A DNA stretch of 64,000 bases from Rhizobium nepotum 39/7 (GTDB lineage Bacteria; Pseudomonadota; Alphaproteobacteria; Rhizobiales; Rhizobiaceae): positions 1 to 64,000 of the forward strand of contig NZ_JWJH01000016.1 in NCBI RefSeq assembly GCF_000949865.1, written 5' to 3'. Under the pieces are notes generated by a model. That model ran no database searches and was not told where the DNA came from. It was given only the letters and a program-made list of their open reading frames with translations. A program made the translations under genes and the position numbers. Within the stretch, counting starts at the first letter, position 1; each line of letters starts with the position of its first letter. This document shows, piece after piece, positions 1 through 10,553 of this stretch.

Positions 1-10
1 CTTGTCTACA

Positions 11-148
11 AAATTTAAACCGGACAGTAGTGGGACAGGCCCGAGGATGACGTTGGAGTGTTTGGTGAGGGTCGTTATCAACTTCCATGTCATAGACGTT
101 GTCCGGAAATTTAAACCGAACAGCCGTGGGACAGGCCAGAGAATGACG
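11..148. repeat. Imperfect 42-bp direct repeat, two copies
   Basis: Two 42-bp copies occupy 11-52 and 107-148 and match at 37 of 42 positions by eye. Both begin AAATTTAAACCG and end ATGACG. The 54 bp between them is unrelated. No convincing gene covers the region, so this looks like a short intergenic repeat downstream of the lipoprotein gene. Function is unknown. Confidence 0.8.
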
Positions 149-160
149 AACGGTGGGGAA

Positions 161-589
161 TTACTGCGGTACAGGCGTCGCGACCGGCTTCTGGTTTTCG
201 GCAAGCGCCCGCAGTTCCGCGACGCGGCGTTTGTATTCGGCTTCTGAAATCTGGCCGTTGCGGCGTGCGGCGCCGAGGCGCGAGAGGTTCGATTCCATGG
301 TGGAGGCCTCGTCGTCGCCCATCTGGGTGCCGGCGGCAGTCATCGGCGTCCCAAAGGTCGGATAGGTGCCGGTATCGCGTCTCTGGCTCACCGCATTGTC
401 GCTGACGGGGCGCGGACCGACGATTTCGGCTGTCGGGCGGCGCATATGGGCGGGCGCGACGATCGGTTCCGGAGCCTTGCAGGCGGCGAGCGTGGTGACG
501 AGCATGACGCCGGAGAGCGAAAGAACGGCGATTCTTGCGGTGTTTTCCGCATATGTTCCCCATGTGCCCATCTGCTTGCCCATCGTCAT
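161..589 (-). CDS. Small lipoprotein with SHOCT-like C-terminus
   Basis: A 142-residue protein of unknown function. The N-terminus has a hydrophobic stretch ending in a LAAC lipobox, so it is probably exported and lipid-anchored by Lgt/LspA. The middle is low-complexity and proline-rich. The last 40 residues (around LGAARRNGQISEAEYKRRV) resemble the short SHOCT oligomerisation helix pair. The ATG at 589 is chosen because an AGGCGG-like ribosome site precedes it; an ATG two codons later is also possible, and the longer upstream reading would run into the divergent phaC leader. It is transcribed away from phaC with about 130 bp between starts. The lipobox call is firm; the SHOCT similarity is by eye. 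Confidence 0.7.
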   Translation of the reverse strand: MTMGKQMGTWGTYAENTARIAVLSLSGVMLVTTLAACKAPEPIVAPAHMRRPTAEIVGPRPVSDNAVSQRRDTGTYPTFGTPMTAAGTQMGDDEASTMESNLSRLGAARRNGQISEAEYKRRVAELRALAENQKPVATPVPQ

Positions 590-722
590 GTTCCGCCTGT
601 AAGGATATCTGCCAATATCGAATTCGACTGCGGTTCGGTCCTTTGCGGCCTCCCCTTGCTGGTGGAACTTGTATTCGTTTTCATGCAGAATGTGCAAACA
701 CAAATTTGGTGGAGGACGGCGC

Positions 723-2582
723 ATGGCGGGTGTTGACGGCGGGCTTAAGAAAAAGGGTGGCAAAACGCCCGGTTTCGACGCCAAAGCCGCCGAGGCTTAC
801 CTGATCCGCGACCCGGAAACCTTCGCGGTCAACATCGCCCGCGCGCTCGAGAATCTCGGCAAGGCGGCGTCCGAATGGCTGGCGCCGCGCGAGCGCGGTG
901 AAATTCCGCAGGCCAGCGCCGATCCGGTGACCGATCTCGTCAAGACCCTGTCCGATGTCGCCGAATACTGGATGGCGGAGCCGAAACGTTCCATCGAAGC
1001 ACAGACCCACCTGCTTTCCAGCTATTACGATCTCTGGGCGAAATCGGTAGCGCAGTTTTCCGAGGATGCCGATTCTCCCTCGGCAAAGGCTGCCGAGACC
1101 GGTCCTGCGGAGCGTAAAAACAGGCGGTTTGCCGATGCGGACTGGCAGGAAAATCCGTTTTTCGATTTTCTGCTGAAAGCCTATCAGACCACCGTCGGTT
1201 TTGCCGACCGAATGGTGACGGAGGCCGAAGGGCTGGACGAGCACACCCGCACCAAGGCGCTGTTTTACATGCGGCAGGTGACGGAAGCCCTCTCGCCAGC
1301 CAATTTCGTCTTCACCAATCCGCAGGTCTTCCGCGAGACGGTCGCATCCAGCGGCGCCAATCTCGTCAAGGGCATGGCGCAGCTTGCCGAAGATGTTGCA
1401 GCCGGCCATGGCCACCTGAAATTGCGCCAGACCGATTACAGCAAATTCGTCATCGGCCAGAATATCGCCATCACATCAGGCAAGGTGGTCGCCAGAAGCC
1501 CGCTCTGCGAAATCATCCATTACGTGCCGACGACGAAAAAGGTCTTCAAAAGGCCGCTGCTCATCGTGCCGCCATGGATCAACAAATTCTACATTCTCGA
1601 TCTCAACCCGCAGAAATCCTTCGTCAAATGGTGCCTCGACCAAGGCCACAGCGTTTTCATGGTCTCGTGGATCAACCCGGACGCCCGGCTGGCCGACAAG
1701 GGCTGGGAGGACTATATCCGCGAAGGCATCGATTTCGCCCTCGACACGATCGAGGAGCGAACCGGCGAAAAGGAGATCAATGCGATCGGTTATTGCGTCG
1801 GCGGCACGCTTTTATCCGCAGCGCTGGCTTTGCACGCGCAGGAAGGCAACGAGCGTATCCGCAGCGCCACGCTGCTCGCCGCCCAGACGGATTTCGTGCA
1901 TGCGGGCGATCTCAAGGTCTTCATCGACGAGGGCCAGCTTGCAGCGCTCGACAGACACATGAAGGCCGTCGGTTATCTCGACGGCTCGATCATGGCCACC
2001 GTCTTCAACATGCTGCGCGCTTCCGATCTCATCTGGCCCTATGTGGTCGATAATTACCTGCGCGGCACGGAACCCCTGCCCTTCGATCTCCTCTACTGGA
2101 ATTCCGATTCGACGCGGGTGACCGCCGCCTGCCATTCCTTCTATCTGCGCAATTGTTATCTCGAGAACAATCTCGCGCGCGGGCTGATGCGGGTAGCCGA
2201 AAAGAGGATCAACCTCGGCGATATCACAATCCCGGTCTACGATCTCGCCACCCGCGACGACCATATCGCACCCGCCAAATCGGTTTTCACCGGAGCGGCG
2301 CTGTTCGGCGGCCCGGTGGAATTCGTGCTTGGCGCTTCCGGCCACATAGCGGGCGTCGTCAACCCGCCGGAACCCGAAAAATACCAATATTGGACAGGCG
2401 CATCACCATCCGGAGACTTCGATGCCTGGCAGGCCTCCGCCACCGCCCATAAGGGTTCCTGGTGGGTGCACTGGCAAAACTGGATCGAAGCCAAGGATGA
2501 TGAGAAGGTGAAGGCGAGAGCCCCGGGCAGCGGCAAGCGCGCCATACTCGGCGATGCGCCCGGAACCTATGTTCTCTCCTGA
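723..2582 (+). CDS. phaC: Class I poly(3-hydroxyalkanoate) synthase PhaC
   Basis: A 619-residue polyester synthase that polymerises (R)-3-hydroxyacyl-CoA into storage granules in the cytoplasm. The lipase-like box GYCVGG places the catalytic cysteine at residue 358. Asp513 (in RDDHIAP) and His541 (in GASGHIAG) complete the triad, in the usual order and spacing for class I enzymes. Length fits the family. The start at 723 is preferred over an upstream ATG at 669 because GGAGG lies about 8 bases before it. No phaA, phaB or phasin gene is adjacent; in many rhizobia phaAB are elsewhere. sfsA follows after 38 bp on the same strand. Confidence 0.95.
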   Translation: MAGVDGGLKKKGGKTPGFDAKAAEAYLIRDPETFAVNIARALENLGKAASEWLAPRERGEIPQASADPVTDLVKTLSDVAEYWMAEPKRSIEAQTHLLSSYYDLWAKSVAQFSEDADSPSAKAAETGPAERKNRRFADADWQENPFFDFLLKAYQTTVGFADRMVTEAEGLDEHTRTKALFYMRQVTEALSPANFVFTNPQVFRETVASSGANLVKGMAQLAEDVAAGHGHLKLRQTDYSKFVIGQNIAITSGKVVARSPLCEIIHYVPTTKKVFKRPLLIVPPWINKFYILDLNPQKSFVKWCLDQGHSVFMVSWINPDARLADKGWEDYIREGIDFALDTIEERTGEKEINAIGYCVGGTLLSAALALHAQEGNERIRSATLLAAQTDFVHAGDLKVFIDEGQLAALDRHMKAVGYLDGSIMATVFNMLRASDLIWPYVVDNYLRGTEPLPFDLLYWNSDSTRVTAACHSFYLRNCYLENNLARGLMRVAEKRINLGDITIPVYDLATRDDHIAPAKSVFTGAALFGGPVEFVLGASGHIAGVVNPPEPEKYQYWTGASPSGDFDAWQASATAHKGSWWVHWQNWIEAKDDEKVKARAPGSGKRAILGDAPGTYVLS

Positions 2583-2620
2583 CGAAATTCGTTCGCCATT
2601 CCTCACACCTTTCAGGCCAC

Positions 2621-3340
2621 ATGTTCTTCACGCCTCCCCTCGTTCCCGCGACGCTGATCGCCCGCTACAAGCGTTTCCTCTTCGATGCCGTTCTGGAGGA
2701 TGGCACGGCGATTACCGGCTCCTGCCCCAATACCGGCTCGATGCGCGGGCTGACCGCGCCGGGTTCACGCATCTGGCTGTCCGAACATGACAGCCCGACC
2801 CGAAAGTACCGGCACATGCTGGAAATGGTCGAGGCCGATGGCACCGTGGTCGGCATCAATACCGGCATGCCCAACCGGCTCACGGAAGAAGCCATCCTCA
2901 ACGGCCGCATCCCGCCACTGACGGGCTATTCAACGATCCGGCGCGAGCAGAAATACGGCCGCAACTCCCGCATCGATTTCCTGCTTTCGCAAATCGGGCG
3001 GCCGGATGCCTATGTCGAGGTGAAGAACGTGCATTTCATGCGCGAGAAGGGTCTGGCCGAATTCCCTGATACCACCACCAAGCGCGGCGCCAAACATCTG
3101 GAGGAGCTGGGCGACGCGGTGGAGGCCGGGCACCGGGCGGTGATGCTTTACCTCATCCAGCGCGACGATTGCGACCGGCTGCGCATCTGCGACGATCTCG
3201 ATCCGGTCTATGCGCTGGCGTTCAATCGGGCCATGGCACGCGGCGTGGAGGCCTATGCGGTGAAATGCACCGTCTCCCCGGCACAAATTTCGGTCAGCGG
3301 AACGGTTGCGATGGACGAATGGCGTCCGGCTGTTTTATGA
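2621..3340 (+). CDS. sfsA: SfsA-family DNA-binding/nuclease-fold protein
   Basis: A 239-residue protein matching the SfsA family over its whole length, including the N-terminal RYKRFLFDA segment, the CPNTGSM motif and the VEVKNV strand with the adjacent TKRGAKHL segment. The family was named for stimulation of maltose genes in E. coli; it has an OB-like N-terminal part and a restriction-endonuclease-like C-terminal part, and its true biochemical role is unsettled. The gene lies between phaC and map, all on one strand with short gaps, a common alphaproteobacterial order (sfsA-map-radC). Confidence 0.92.
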   Translation: MFFTPPLVPATLIARYKRFLFDAVLEDGTAITGSCPNTGSMRGLTAPGSRIWLSEHDSPTRKYRHMLEMVEADGTVVGINTGMPNRLTEEAILNGRIPPLTGYSTIRREQKYGRNSRIDFLLSQIGRPDAYVEVKNVHFMREKGLAEFPDTTTKRGAKHLEELGDAVEAGHRAVMLYLIQRDDCDRLRICDDLDPVYALAFNRAMARGVEAYAVKCTVSPAQISVSGTVAMDEWRPAVL

Positions 3341-3371
3341 ACAGAGATGTAAAAAGACAGAAAGCACTATC

Positions 3372-4205
3372 ATGGTCACCTATATCGACGCAGCCTCCGC
3401 CCCCTTGAAGAATACCGGCGTCATCCGCCTTTACACCGCGGAAGATTTTGACGGTATGCGCAAGGCGTGCCAGCTGACGGCGCGTTGCCTCGATGAGCTG
3501 GCGGCAATCGTCCGGCCGGGCGTGACAACGGATGCCATAGACCGTTTCGTGTTCGAGTTCGGCGCCGACCATGGCGCGCTGCCGGCAACGCTGAACTATC
3601 GCGGTTATACGAAATCCGTCTGCACCTCGATCAACCATGTGGTCTGCCACGGCATTCCGGATGAAAAACCGCTGCGCGAGGGCGATATCGTCAATATCGA
3701 CGTGACCTATGTGTTGGACGGCTGGCACGGCGATTCGAGCCGCATGTATCCCGTCGGCCAGATCAAGCGCGCCGCCGAGCGCCTCATGGAAGTGACCTAT
3801 GAGTGCCTGATGCGCGGCATCGCGGTGGTGAAGCCAGGTGCGCGCACCGGCGCGATCGGCGCGGCGATACAGGCCTATGCCGAGGCGGAGCGTTGCTCGG
3901 TGGTGCGCGATTTCTGCGGCCACGGCGTCGGACGCCTGTTCCATGACACGCCGAATATCCTGCATTACGGCCGCCCGGACGAAGGTCCGGAAATCCGCGA
4001 GGGCATGATCTTCACCATCGAGCCGATGATCAATCTCGGCAAGCCGCATGTGAAGGTGCTCTCCGACGGCTGGACGGCGGTGACGCGTGATCGCTCGCTT
4101 TCCGCGCAATACGAACATGCGGTCGGCGTCACGGCCACCGGCTGCGAAATCTTCACGCTGTCGCCGGGCGGATTCGATCGTCCGGGCCTGCCGCCACCAG
4201 CATAA
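3372..4205 (+). CDS. map: Methionine aminopeptidase, type I
   Basis: A 277-residue enzyme that removes the initiator methionine from nascent proteins in the cytoplasm. The five metal ligands of the pita-bread fold are all visible: Asp110, Asp121, His184 (in CGHGVG), Glu217 (in TIEPM) and Glu248 (in YEHA). The start at 3372 avoids overlap with sfsA and begins at the family-like N-terminus. sfsA ends 31 bp upstream and radC starts 13 bp downstream, so co-transcription is likely. Confidence 0.96.
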   Translation: MVTYIDAASAPLKNTGVIRLYTAEDFDGMRKACQLTARCLDELAAIVRPGVTTDAIDRFVFEFGADHGALPATLNYRGYTKSVCTSINHVVCHGIPDEKPLREGDIVNIDVTYVLDGWHGDSSRMYPVGQIKRAAERLMEVTYECLMRGIAVVKPGARTGAIGAAIQAYAEAERCSVVRDFCGHGVGRLFHDTPNILHYGRPDEGPEIREGMIFTIEPMINLGKPHVKVLSDGWTAVTRDRSLSAQYEHAVGVTATGCEIFTLSPGGFDRPGLPPPA

Positions 4206-4218
4206 GGCCAGACCGCCC

Positions 4219-5064
4219 ATGGCAAAACGCCCCGCCCCGCCTTCCGCCGATCTTTCCTCGACTTCCGGCTTTCAGGCGGGAAAGGGCGATCTTTTCGACG
4301 GTGAGGACGAACGCGGTTTTTTTTCCGAACCGAGAAGTGCTGCGAAAAAGACTGCGGAACGGCCCGCAGCCATTGCGGAGCCGGAAGCGGAAACCGCCCA
4401 TTATCATGGCCACCGGGACCGGCTGCGGACACGTTATCGCGACGGCGGCGATGCCGCTCTTGCCGATTACGAATTGCTGGAACTTCTGCTTTTCCGGCTG
4501 ATCCCGAGGCGCGATACCAAACCCATCGCCAAGGCCCTGATCGCCCGCTTCGGAACCTTGGGCGGCGTGCTCGGCGCGCCCCTGCCCTTGTTGCAGGAAG
4601 TGAAAGGCGTGGGCGAAGCCGTGGCGTTCGATCTGAAGCTCGTCGCCTCCGTTTCCCAGCGCATGCTGAAAAGCGAAATCCGCAACAAGCAGGTTCTCGG
4701 CTCCTGGTCCTCTGTCATCGATTATTGCCACGCCGCCATGGCCCATGAAACGCGCGAACAGTTCCGCATCCTGTTCCTTGACAAGCGCAACGTCCTGATT
4801 GCCGACGAGGTGCAGGGCCAGGGAACCGTGGACCACACGCCGGTCTATCCGCGCGAGGTGGTGCGACGCGCGCTTGAGTTATCAGCTACAGCACTGATTT
4901 TAATTCATAATCACCCGAGTGGAGACCCCACCCCCTCGCGTGCGGATATCGAGATGACCAAAACCATCGTCGATACGGCAAAGGCGTTGGGGATTACGGT
5001 TCACGACCACATCATCATCGGCAAGGACGGTCACGCAAGCTTCAAAGGGCTTCGGCTGCTCTGA
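4219..5064 (+). CDS. radC: RadC/JAB-domain protein
   Basis: A 281-residue protein of the RadC family. After a low-complexity N-terminal 60 residues come a helix-hairpin-helix-like segment ([13 protein letters not shown]) and a JAB/MPN metalloprotease-type domain with the motif HNHPSGD (His230, His232, Asp236). The old DNA-repair assignment of RadC has been questioned and no activity is firmly established. The N-terminus is longer than in E. coli. The ATG at 4219 follows the map stop by 13 bp; an in-frame start upstream would lie inside map. Confidence 0.9.
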   Translation: MAKRPAPPSADLSSTSGFQAGKGDLFDGEDERGFFSEPRSAAKKTAERPAAIAEPEAETAHYHGHRDRLRTRYRDGGDAALADYELLELLLFRLIPRRDTKPIAKALIARFGTLGGVLGAPLPLLQEVKGVGEAVAFDLKLVASVSQRMLKSEIRNKQVLGSWSSVIDYCHAAMAHETREQFRILFLDKRNVLIADEVQGQGTVDHTPVYPREVVRRALELSATALILIHNHPSGDPTPSRADIEMTKTIVDTAKALGITVHDHIIIGKDGHASFKGLRLL

Positions 5065-5171
5065 AATCGACTTGCGCCGACGCGAAGGTCTTCCCCCGCC
5101 TGCAACCCATAAGAGCGGCGTCAATACAAAATTAATACCTGTAAATTAGCATATCCGAAAATAATAATACA

Positions 5172-5192
5172 AGGCATCGAACCTTGATGCCT
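5172..5192 (+). promoter_or_regulatory. Leader hairpin before the Tad-like pair
   Basis: AGGCATC and GATGCCT form a 7-bp stem with a 7-base loop, 20 bases before the start of the TadE-like gene. The upstream 100 bp is unusually AT-rich for this genome and probably holds the promoter. No run of T follows, so it is not a standard terminator. Confidence 0.4.
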
Positions 5193-5211
5193 GAAAGAAC
5201 GGGGGTGCTTT

Positions 5212-5634
5212 ATGTTTAATGGAGTGCGTTTCTTTCGTGATCGATCCGGCTCGTCCGCTGTCGAGTTCGCCATCGTCGCACCGATATTCTTTCTCGTCCT
5301 GCTGACCATGATCGCCTACGGCATCTACCTGATGGCCGCCTATTCGGTACAGCAGATCGCCGCCGACGCGGCAAGAACGGCGGTCGCCGGGCTGAATACG
5401 ACCGAGCGCCAGCAGCTCGCCCGGGATTTCATCACCAAAAGCGACCTAAGCTACGCCTTCATGGACAAGACGCGCTTCACGGTCGATGTCGCCACCGATC
5501 CCGCCAATGCCAACCAGTTCACGGTGAAGGTCGAATACGACGCCAGCGATCTGCCGATCTGGAGCCTCTACAGCTACACCCTGCCCGACACGGTCATCCG
5601 GCGTTTTTCAACCATTCGGATCGGAGGAGCATGA
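5212..5634 (+). CDS. TadE-like pseudopilin
   Basis: A 140-residue protein with the TadE/TadG N-terminal signature: a short basic leader (FRDRSGSSAVEFAIVAP) followed by one hydrophobic helix at about residues 18-42 and a small extracytoplasmic domain. The glutamate in AVEFA is the position used by prepilin peptidases for this class. TadE-type minor pseudopilins belong to Flp/Tad pilus systems. The gene is followed after one base by a TadG-like gene, and the TadG start has GGAGGAG just ahead of it, overlapping the end of this gene. No other tad/cpa gene is present nearby. Confidence 0.85.
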   Translation: MFNGVRFFRDRSGSSAVEFAIVAPIFFLVLLTMIAYGIYLMAAYSVQQIAADAARTAVAGLNTTERQQLARDFITKSDLSYAFMDKTRFTVDVATDPANANQFTVKVEYDASDLPIWSLYSYTLPDTVIRRFSTIRIGGA

Positions 5635-5635
5635 C

Positions 5636-7375
5636 ATGCAAACTATCTCTTCTTTGCTTCCCCGCTTCCTTATGGACCGCGGGGGCAACATCGCCATCTC
5701 GGCGGGCCTCACCGCGCCGCTTTTCATCGGCATATTGGCGCTCGGTGTCGATTATGGCTATCTGACCCTGCAAAAACGGCAATTGCAGCAGACAGCCGAT
5801 CTTGCGGCCATATCGGCGGCGGCCAGTGCCGCCGACCCCGAAAAGGCGGTCCAGCAATATTTTGCGCTCAACGGCATGAACCTCGGGGTCAAGACACCAA
5901 ACGGCCTGCTGACCGCGACCGGTCTTGAACCTTTCGACCCCTTGAACGAATTTGCCAAAAGCAACGGTTACGCCGAGGTCGTCAAAGGTCACTACGAGCC
6001 GGACGCGACCCTTCCTGTCGGCCAGCGTTTCGTCGAAAATGCCCTGCCCACCAATGCGATGAAAGTGAACATCGTCGAAAAGGGCCAGATATTCTTCGCC
6101 TCGGCCTTCACCACGCCACCCCGAGTTTCGGCGGCCGGAACTGCCTCATCGCAAAAGATCGCGGCATTTTCGGTGGGATCGCGACTGGCAAGCCTTGATG
6201 AAGGAATTTTGAACAGCCTGCTTGGCGGCCTGCTCGGCACCACGGTTTCGCTCAAACTCATGGACTACCAGGCGCTCCTCGCTGCGGATGTCAACGCGCT
6301 GCATGTCGTCGAAGCGCTGGCCATCGATCTCAACCTGACAGCTGGCACTTACAAGGATGTTCTGCAGACGGAAATCACCTACGGCAAGTTCCTGGATGCA
6401 CTGACGAAGACCACCGGCCTGCAGCCGGCTGTCGTGAACATTCTGAACACGTTGGCGAAAACCGCCAACAAGAGCACCATCAAGATCAAGCTTGAGGAAA
6501 TCCTCAATCTCGGCCCGTTCTCGGACAAGCTGATCGGTAGCGGCGAAAACCTCAAGGTCACCGCCGGCGTCTTCGATCTTCTCAACGCCGCCGCCGTGGC
6601 AGGCAATGGCGGCAACCAGCTGGCGCTCAACCTCAACGCCAATCTTCTCGGCCTCGCCTCGGTCAAGGCGACGCTCGCCGTCGGTGAGCCGCCCGTCGAG
6701 ACGCCGTCGCTCGCCGTCGGCGGTCCAGGCACCGTGGTGCGCACTGCGCAAACCCGGCTGGCGGTCAGCGTCGTGGTCGACGGGCTTCAGGCCATTGCCG
6801 GCCTCAAGGTCAATATTCCGCTCTATGTGGAAGTCGCCCATGCCGAAGCGCGACTTGCGGACATTCGCTGCACTGGCGGCGGACAGGGAACCGTCGATGT
6901 CGAAGTCGTTCCCGGCGTTGCGGAAATCGCGCTCGGCAATGTCGATACCACGGCCTTCGCCAATTTCGGCCGGGACCCGCGTGTCACCAAGGCCGCAATC
7001 GTGGATTCGGCCCTGCTCGCCATCAATGGCAGCGCCCTCATCAACGCCACCAACATGACGAAGACCAAGCTGACCTTCACGCAGTCGGATATTACCCAGG
7101 CCAAGATCAAGAGTGTCTCCACCAAAGACACCGTTACCACTCTTGTCAGTTCACTGCTGAAGAACCTCAATCTGGATATCAGGATCCTCTTCCTCAATCT
7201 CGATCTGGGAGGCCTGGCGGGCATCCAGTCGGCGCTTGCCAACACGCTTGCGGTGGTCACGGCACCCGTCGATCAGCTGCTCTACAACGTGCTGCTGGTT
7301 CTCGGCGTCAAGATCGGTGAAGCCGATGTGCGGGTCACCGACGTTCGCTGCCAGCAGCCGGCACTGGTGCAATAA
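5636..7375 (+). CDS. TadG-like protein with Flp pilus N-terminal domain
   Basis: A 579-residue protein. The first 60 residues (GNIAISAGLTAPLFIGILALGVDYG, then an ADLAA helix) match the TadG/TadE N-terminal transmembrane domain, which anchors the protein in the inner membrane. The rest is a large, weakly repetitive exported domain rich in small and aliphatic residues, and ends with a CQQP segment that mirrors an earlier DIRCTGG segment. I do not see a von Willebrand A domain with an intact metal site. It is probably translated together with the upstream TadE-like gene. Function in surface attachment is an inference from family. Confidence 0.8.
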   Translation: MQTISSLLPRFLMDRGGNIAISAGLTAPLFIGILALGVDYGYLTLQKRQLQQTADLAAISAAASAADPEKAVQQYFALNGMNLGVKTPNGLLTATGLEPFDPLNEFAKSNGYAEVVKGHYEPDATLPVGQRFVENALPTNAMKVNIVEKGQIFFASAFTTPPRVSAAGTASSQKIAAFSVGSRLASLDEGILNSLLGGLLGTTVSLKLMDYQALLAADVNALHVVEALAIDLNLTAGTYKDVLQTEITYGKFLDALTKTTGLQPAVVNILNTLAKTANKSTIKIKLEEILNLGPFSDKLIGSGENLKVTAGVFDLLNAAAVAGNGGNQLALNLNANLLGLASVKATLAVGEPPVETPSLAVGGPGTVVRTAQTRLAVSVVVDGLQAIAGLKVNIPLYVEVAHAEARLADIRCTGGGQGTVDVEVVPGVAEIALGNVDTTAFANFGRDPRVTKAAIVDSALLAINGSALINATNMTKTKLTFTQSDITQAKIKSVSTKDTVTTLVSSLLKNLNLDIRILFLNLDLGGLAGIQSALANTLAVVTAPVDQLLYNVLLVLGVKIGEADVRVTDVRCQQPALVQ

Positions 7376-7391
7376 TTCCATCATCGCCCAC

Positions 7392-7427
7392 AAAAAAGCC
7401 GCCGGGCGATATCCCGGCGGCTTTTTA
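7392..7427. terminator. Bidirectional rho-independent terminator
   Basis: A 9-bp GC stem (GCCGCCGGG with CCCGGCGGC, loop CGATAT) is flanked by A6 on the left and T5 on the right, so it can stop transcription from both the TadG-like gene and the convergent DAHP synthase gene. Confidence 0.9.
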
Positions 7428-7444
7428 TTTGATCGGCCCTTAAA

Positions 7445-8821
7445 TCAGGCGGTGGCGATCGCCAGACGCTTCTCGTCCCGGCCGCTCTTCATGCGCTCGG
7501 ACAGAAGGAAGGCCAGTTCCAGCGCCTGATCGGCGTTGAGACGCGGGTCGCAATGGGTGTGGTAACGGTCGGACAGCGAATCCGCCGTAACGGCACGGGC
7601 GCCACCGGTGCATTCAGTCACATCCTTGCCCGTCATCTCGATGTGGATGCCGCCCGGATGCGTACCTTCGGCGCGATGGATCTGGAAGAAGCTTTCGACT
7701 TCCGACAGGATCCGCTCGAACGGACGCGTCTTGTAATGGTTGAGCGTGATGGTGTTGCCATGCATCGGATCGCAAGACCAGACGACCTTGCGGCCCTCTT
7801 TCTCCACGGCACGGATGAGCTTGGGCAGGCTGTCCGCCACCTTGTCATGACCGAAACGGCAAATCAGCGTCAGGCGGCCCGCCTCGTTCGCCGGGTTCAG
7901 CGCATCGATCAGCTCGATCAGATTATCAGGCGTCAGCGACGGTCCGCACTTCAGACCGATCGGGTTCTTGATGCCACGGAAATACTCCACATGCGCATGG
8001 TCAAGCTGACGCGTGCGGTCACCGATCCAGATCATGTGGCCGGAGGTGGCATACCAGTCGCCGGAGGTCGAATCGATGCGGGTCAGTGCTTCTTCGTAAC
8101 CAAGCAGCAGGGCCTCGTGGCTGGTGAAGAAATCGGTCTCGCGCAGGCTCGGATTGTTTTCCGCGCTGATGCCGATCGCCTGCATGAAGTTCATGGTTTC
8201 AGAGATGCGATCCGCAAGCTTGCGATAACGGTCCGCCTGCGGGCTGTCCTTGATGAAGCCGAGCATCCATTGGTGAACGTTTTCGAGGTTGGCGTAGCCA
8301 CCCATCGCGAAAGCGCGCAGCAGGTTCAGCGTCGCCGCCGACTGACGGTAGGCGTCAAGCTGACGCTCCGGGTTCGGAATGCGCGAGGCCTCGTTGAATT
8401 CGATGCCGTTGATGATGTCACCACGATAGGACGGCAGCGTCACGCCATCAAGCACTTCCACGTTGGAAGAGCGCGGCTTGGCGAACTGGCCGGCAATGCG
8501 ACCGACCTTCACCACCGGCAGCTGCGCACCATAGGTGAGCACGACGGCCATCTGCAGGAAAGCGCGGAAGAAGTCGCGGATATTGTCCGCGCCATGCTCC
8601 AGGAAGCTTTCGGCACAATCGCCACCCTGCAACAGGAAGGCGTTGCCTTCGGCCACATTGGCGAGCTGCTTTTTCAGGCGACGGGCTTCACCGGCAAAAA
8701 CGAGCGGCGGATAGGTCGCAAGCGTGGCTTCCGTTGCCGCAAGCGCTGTCGCATCCGGATATTCAGGAACCTGCTGGATCGGTTTTTGCCGCCAACTGCC
8801 GGGTGTCCAATTCTGTGCCAT
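7445..8821 (-). CDS. 3-deoxy-7-phosphoheptulonate synthase, class II
   Basis: A 458-residue class II (plant-type) DAHP synthase, the first enzyme of the shikimate pathway, condensing phosphoenolpyruvate with erythrose 4-phosphate. Family segments are intact: QGGDCAESF near residue 65 with the metal-binding cysteine, [10 protein letters not shown], and DPMHGNT near the C-terminus. Length agrees with bacterial class II enzymes. The protein ends a few bases before a bidirectional terminator. The roughly 250 bp upstream separates it from the glutathione reductase gene and should hold its promoter. Different names are used for this class in rhizobia, so no symbol is given. Confidence 0.95.
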   Translation of the reverse strand: MAQNWTPGSWRQKPIQQVPEYPDATALAATEATLATYPPLVFAGEARRLKKQLANVAEGNAFLLQGGDCAESFLEHGADNIRDFFRAFLQMAVVLTYGAQLPVVKVGRIAGQFAKPRSSNVEVLDGVTLPSYRGDIINGIEFNEASRIPNPERQLDAYRQSAATLNLLRAFAMGGYANLENVHQWMLGFIKDSPQADRYRKLADRISETMNFMQAIGISAENNPSLRETDFFTSHEALLLGYEEALTRIDSTSGDWYATSGHMIWIGDRTRQLDHAHVEYFRGIKNPIGLKCGPSLTPDNLIELIDALNPANEAGRLTLICRFGHDKVADSLPKLIRAVEKEGRKVVWSCDPMHGNTITLNHYKTRPFERILSEVESFFQIHRAEGTHPGGIHIEMTGKDVTECTGGARAVTADSLSDRYHTHCDPRLNADQALELAFLLSERMKSGRDEKRLAIATA

Positions 8822-8991
8822 GTTCTTAACCCTTTTCTCGCCCGCGCAGTGGCGCGCGACCGCCTCGAAAAATTGAGCGGCTTATAGCTCCAAGCATCGT
8901 CTTTGCATAGCCGATGTCAGGGGCATCCGGCCCATTCAGCCCGTTTTGGGCGCTCAACGCGCATAAAAGTGAATTCAAACGATTTAATAAA

Positions 8992-9034
8992 CCCGCCACC
9001 ACTCGGAAAACATCGGTTTTCGGGTGGTGGCGGG
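8992..9034 (-). terminator. Long hairpin downstream of glutathione reductase
   Basis: An 11-bp outer stem (CCCGCCACCAC with GTGGTGGCGGG) and a 6-bp inner stem (GAAAAC with GTTTTC) are separated by a small internal loop. On the minus strand it is followed by TTTATTAAAT, fitting a terminator for the gene that stops at 9072. Confidence 0.7.
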
Positions 9035-9071
9035 CAAATTCGGAGATGCGAATATCGTGCCTGCGAGAGTG

Positions 9072-10460
9072 CTACACGCGTTCGCCGTTCACCACGCGGT
9101 AGCTTGGCGAATACATCGTCACCAGTTCCTCGGCCGCCGTCGGGTGAACCGCCATGGTGCGATCGAAATCGTCCTTGGTGCAACCCGCCTTCAGCGTAAT
9201 GCCGAGAAGCTGCGCCATCTCGCCCGCCTCGTGGCCGAGAATATGCACGCCGACGACGCGGCGGTCGGCGGCATTGACGATCAGCTTCATGATCATCTTT
9301 TCCGAACGGCCGGAAAGCGTCGCCTTCATCGGGCGGAATTGCGCGCGATAGACTTCCAGTTCCGGATATTTTTTGGCCGCTTCCTCTTCGGAAAGTCCAA
9401 CCGTGCCGATTTCCGGCTGCGAGAACACCGCCGTGGCGATCAGCTCGTGGTCCGGCTTCGTCGGGTTGTTCTTGTATTCGGTTTCGATGAAGCACATGGC
9501 CTCGTGGATCGCCACGGGCGTCAACTGTACCCGGTTTGTGACGTCGCCCAGCGCGAAGATATTAGAGACGTTCGTGCGCGAATAGTCGTCGACGACGATC
9601 GCGCCGAGCGCATCCACCGCCACGCCGGCGTTTTCAAGGCCGAGACCTTTGGTGTTCGGATCGCGGCCGAGCGCCAGCATCACCAGGCCGACATGCAACG
9701 AACTGCCCCGCTTCGTGCGCGCCATGAAGCCGCCCGCGCCGTCCTTGCTGACCTCCTCGATGATGTCTTCCAGAACGATGCGAATGCCCTTGGCTTCCAT
9801 GGCTTCATGCAGGCCTTTGCGCATGTCGTGATCGAAGCGCGAAAGGATTTCCTTGCCGCGATAGATCAGCGTCGTTTCGACGCCGAGCCCATGGAAGATA
9901 TTGGCGAATTCCACGGCGATATAACCGCCGCCGGCGATCAGGATCGATTTCGGCAGTTCTTCCAGATGGAAGGCCTCGTTGGACGAGATCGTCAGCTCAT
10001 GGCCGGGCAGCGCCTTGTGTTCGTTGGGCGTGCCGCCGACGGCAATGACGATGCGCTCGGCCGAAAAGGTCTCGCCCGTCTTCGTCAGCTTCACGGTATG
10101 CGCATCGACGAGTTCCGCGCGGCTGTCGAAAATATCGGCCTTGGCGTTGTCCAGGCCCTTGCGGTAAAGCCCCTCAAGACGCGTGATTTCCCTGTCTTTG
10201 GCCTCGATCAGCTTTTTCCAGTCGAACCGGCGCTCGCCGACGCTCCAGCCGAAACCCTCGGCATCCTCGAAATGTTCAGGGAATTGCGAGGCGTAAACGA
10301 ACAGCTTCTTCGGCACGCAGCCGCGAATGACGCAGGTCCCACCGTACCGGTACTCTTCGGCGATGCCCACCCGCTTGCCGAGCGAGGCCGCCACGCGGGC
10401 GCTGCGAACGCCGCCCGAGCCGCCACCGATGACGAAAAGATCGTAGTCATAAGCTGTCAT
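9072..10460 (-). CDS. gor: Glutathione-disulfide reductase
   Basis: A 462-residue FAD-dependent disulfide reductase that regenerates glutathione with NADPH. The N-terminal GGGSGG dinucleotide motif, the redox pair Cys43/Cys48 in GTCVIRGC, a second Rossmann motif (AGGGYIAVEFA) and the C-terminal HPTAAEE with the active-site histidine are all present. CVIRGCVPKK is the variant seen in plant and alphaproteobacterial GR. The ATG at 10460 is used; a TTG two codons earlier is less likely. It has its own promoter region because a terminator separates it from the upstream DUF2059 gene. Confidence 0.95.
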   Translation of the reverse strand: MTAYDYDLFVIGGGSGGVRSARVAASLGKRVGIAEEYRYGGTCVIRGCVPKKLFVYASQFPEHFEDAEGFGWSVGERRFDWKKLIEAKDREITRLEGLYRKGLDNAKADIFDSRAELVDAHTVKLTKTGETFSAERIVIAVGGTPNEHKALPGHELTISSNEAFHLEELPKSILIAGGGYIAVEFANIFHGLGVETTLIYRGKEILSRFDHDMRKGLHEAMEAKGIRIVLEDIIEEVSKDGAGGFMARTKRGSSLHVGLVMLALGRDPNTKGLGLENAGVAVDALGAIVVDDYSRTNVSNIFALGDVTNRVQLTPVAIHEAMCFIETEYKNNPTKPDHELIATAVFSQPEIGTVGLSEEEAAKKYPELEVYRAQFRPMKATLSGRSEKMIMKLIVNAADRRVVGVHILGHEAGEMAQLLGITLKAGCTKDDFDRTMAVHPTAAEELVTMYSPSYRVVNGERV

Positions 10461-10553
10461 AGTCAAAACCCCTGATCAAAACCACATGCCATCGGCCTCA
10501 AGGCGGGCTGCGGCGCATTCATGGCACATATAGGTGCTGCGACGCACAAATGA

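Noticed and set aside
681..1415. A 244-codon minus-strand frame inside phaC
   Set aside because: Lies wholly over the coding strand of phaC and has shadow-like composition.
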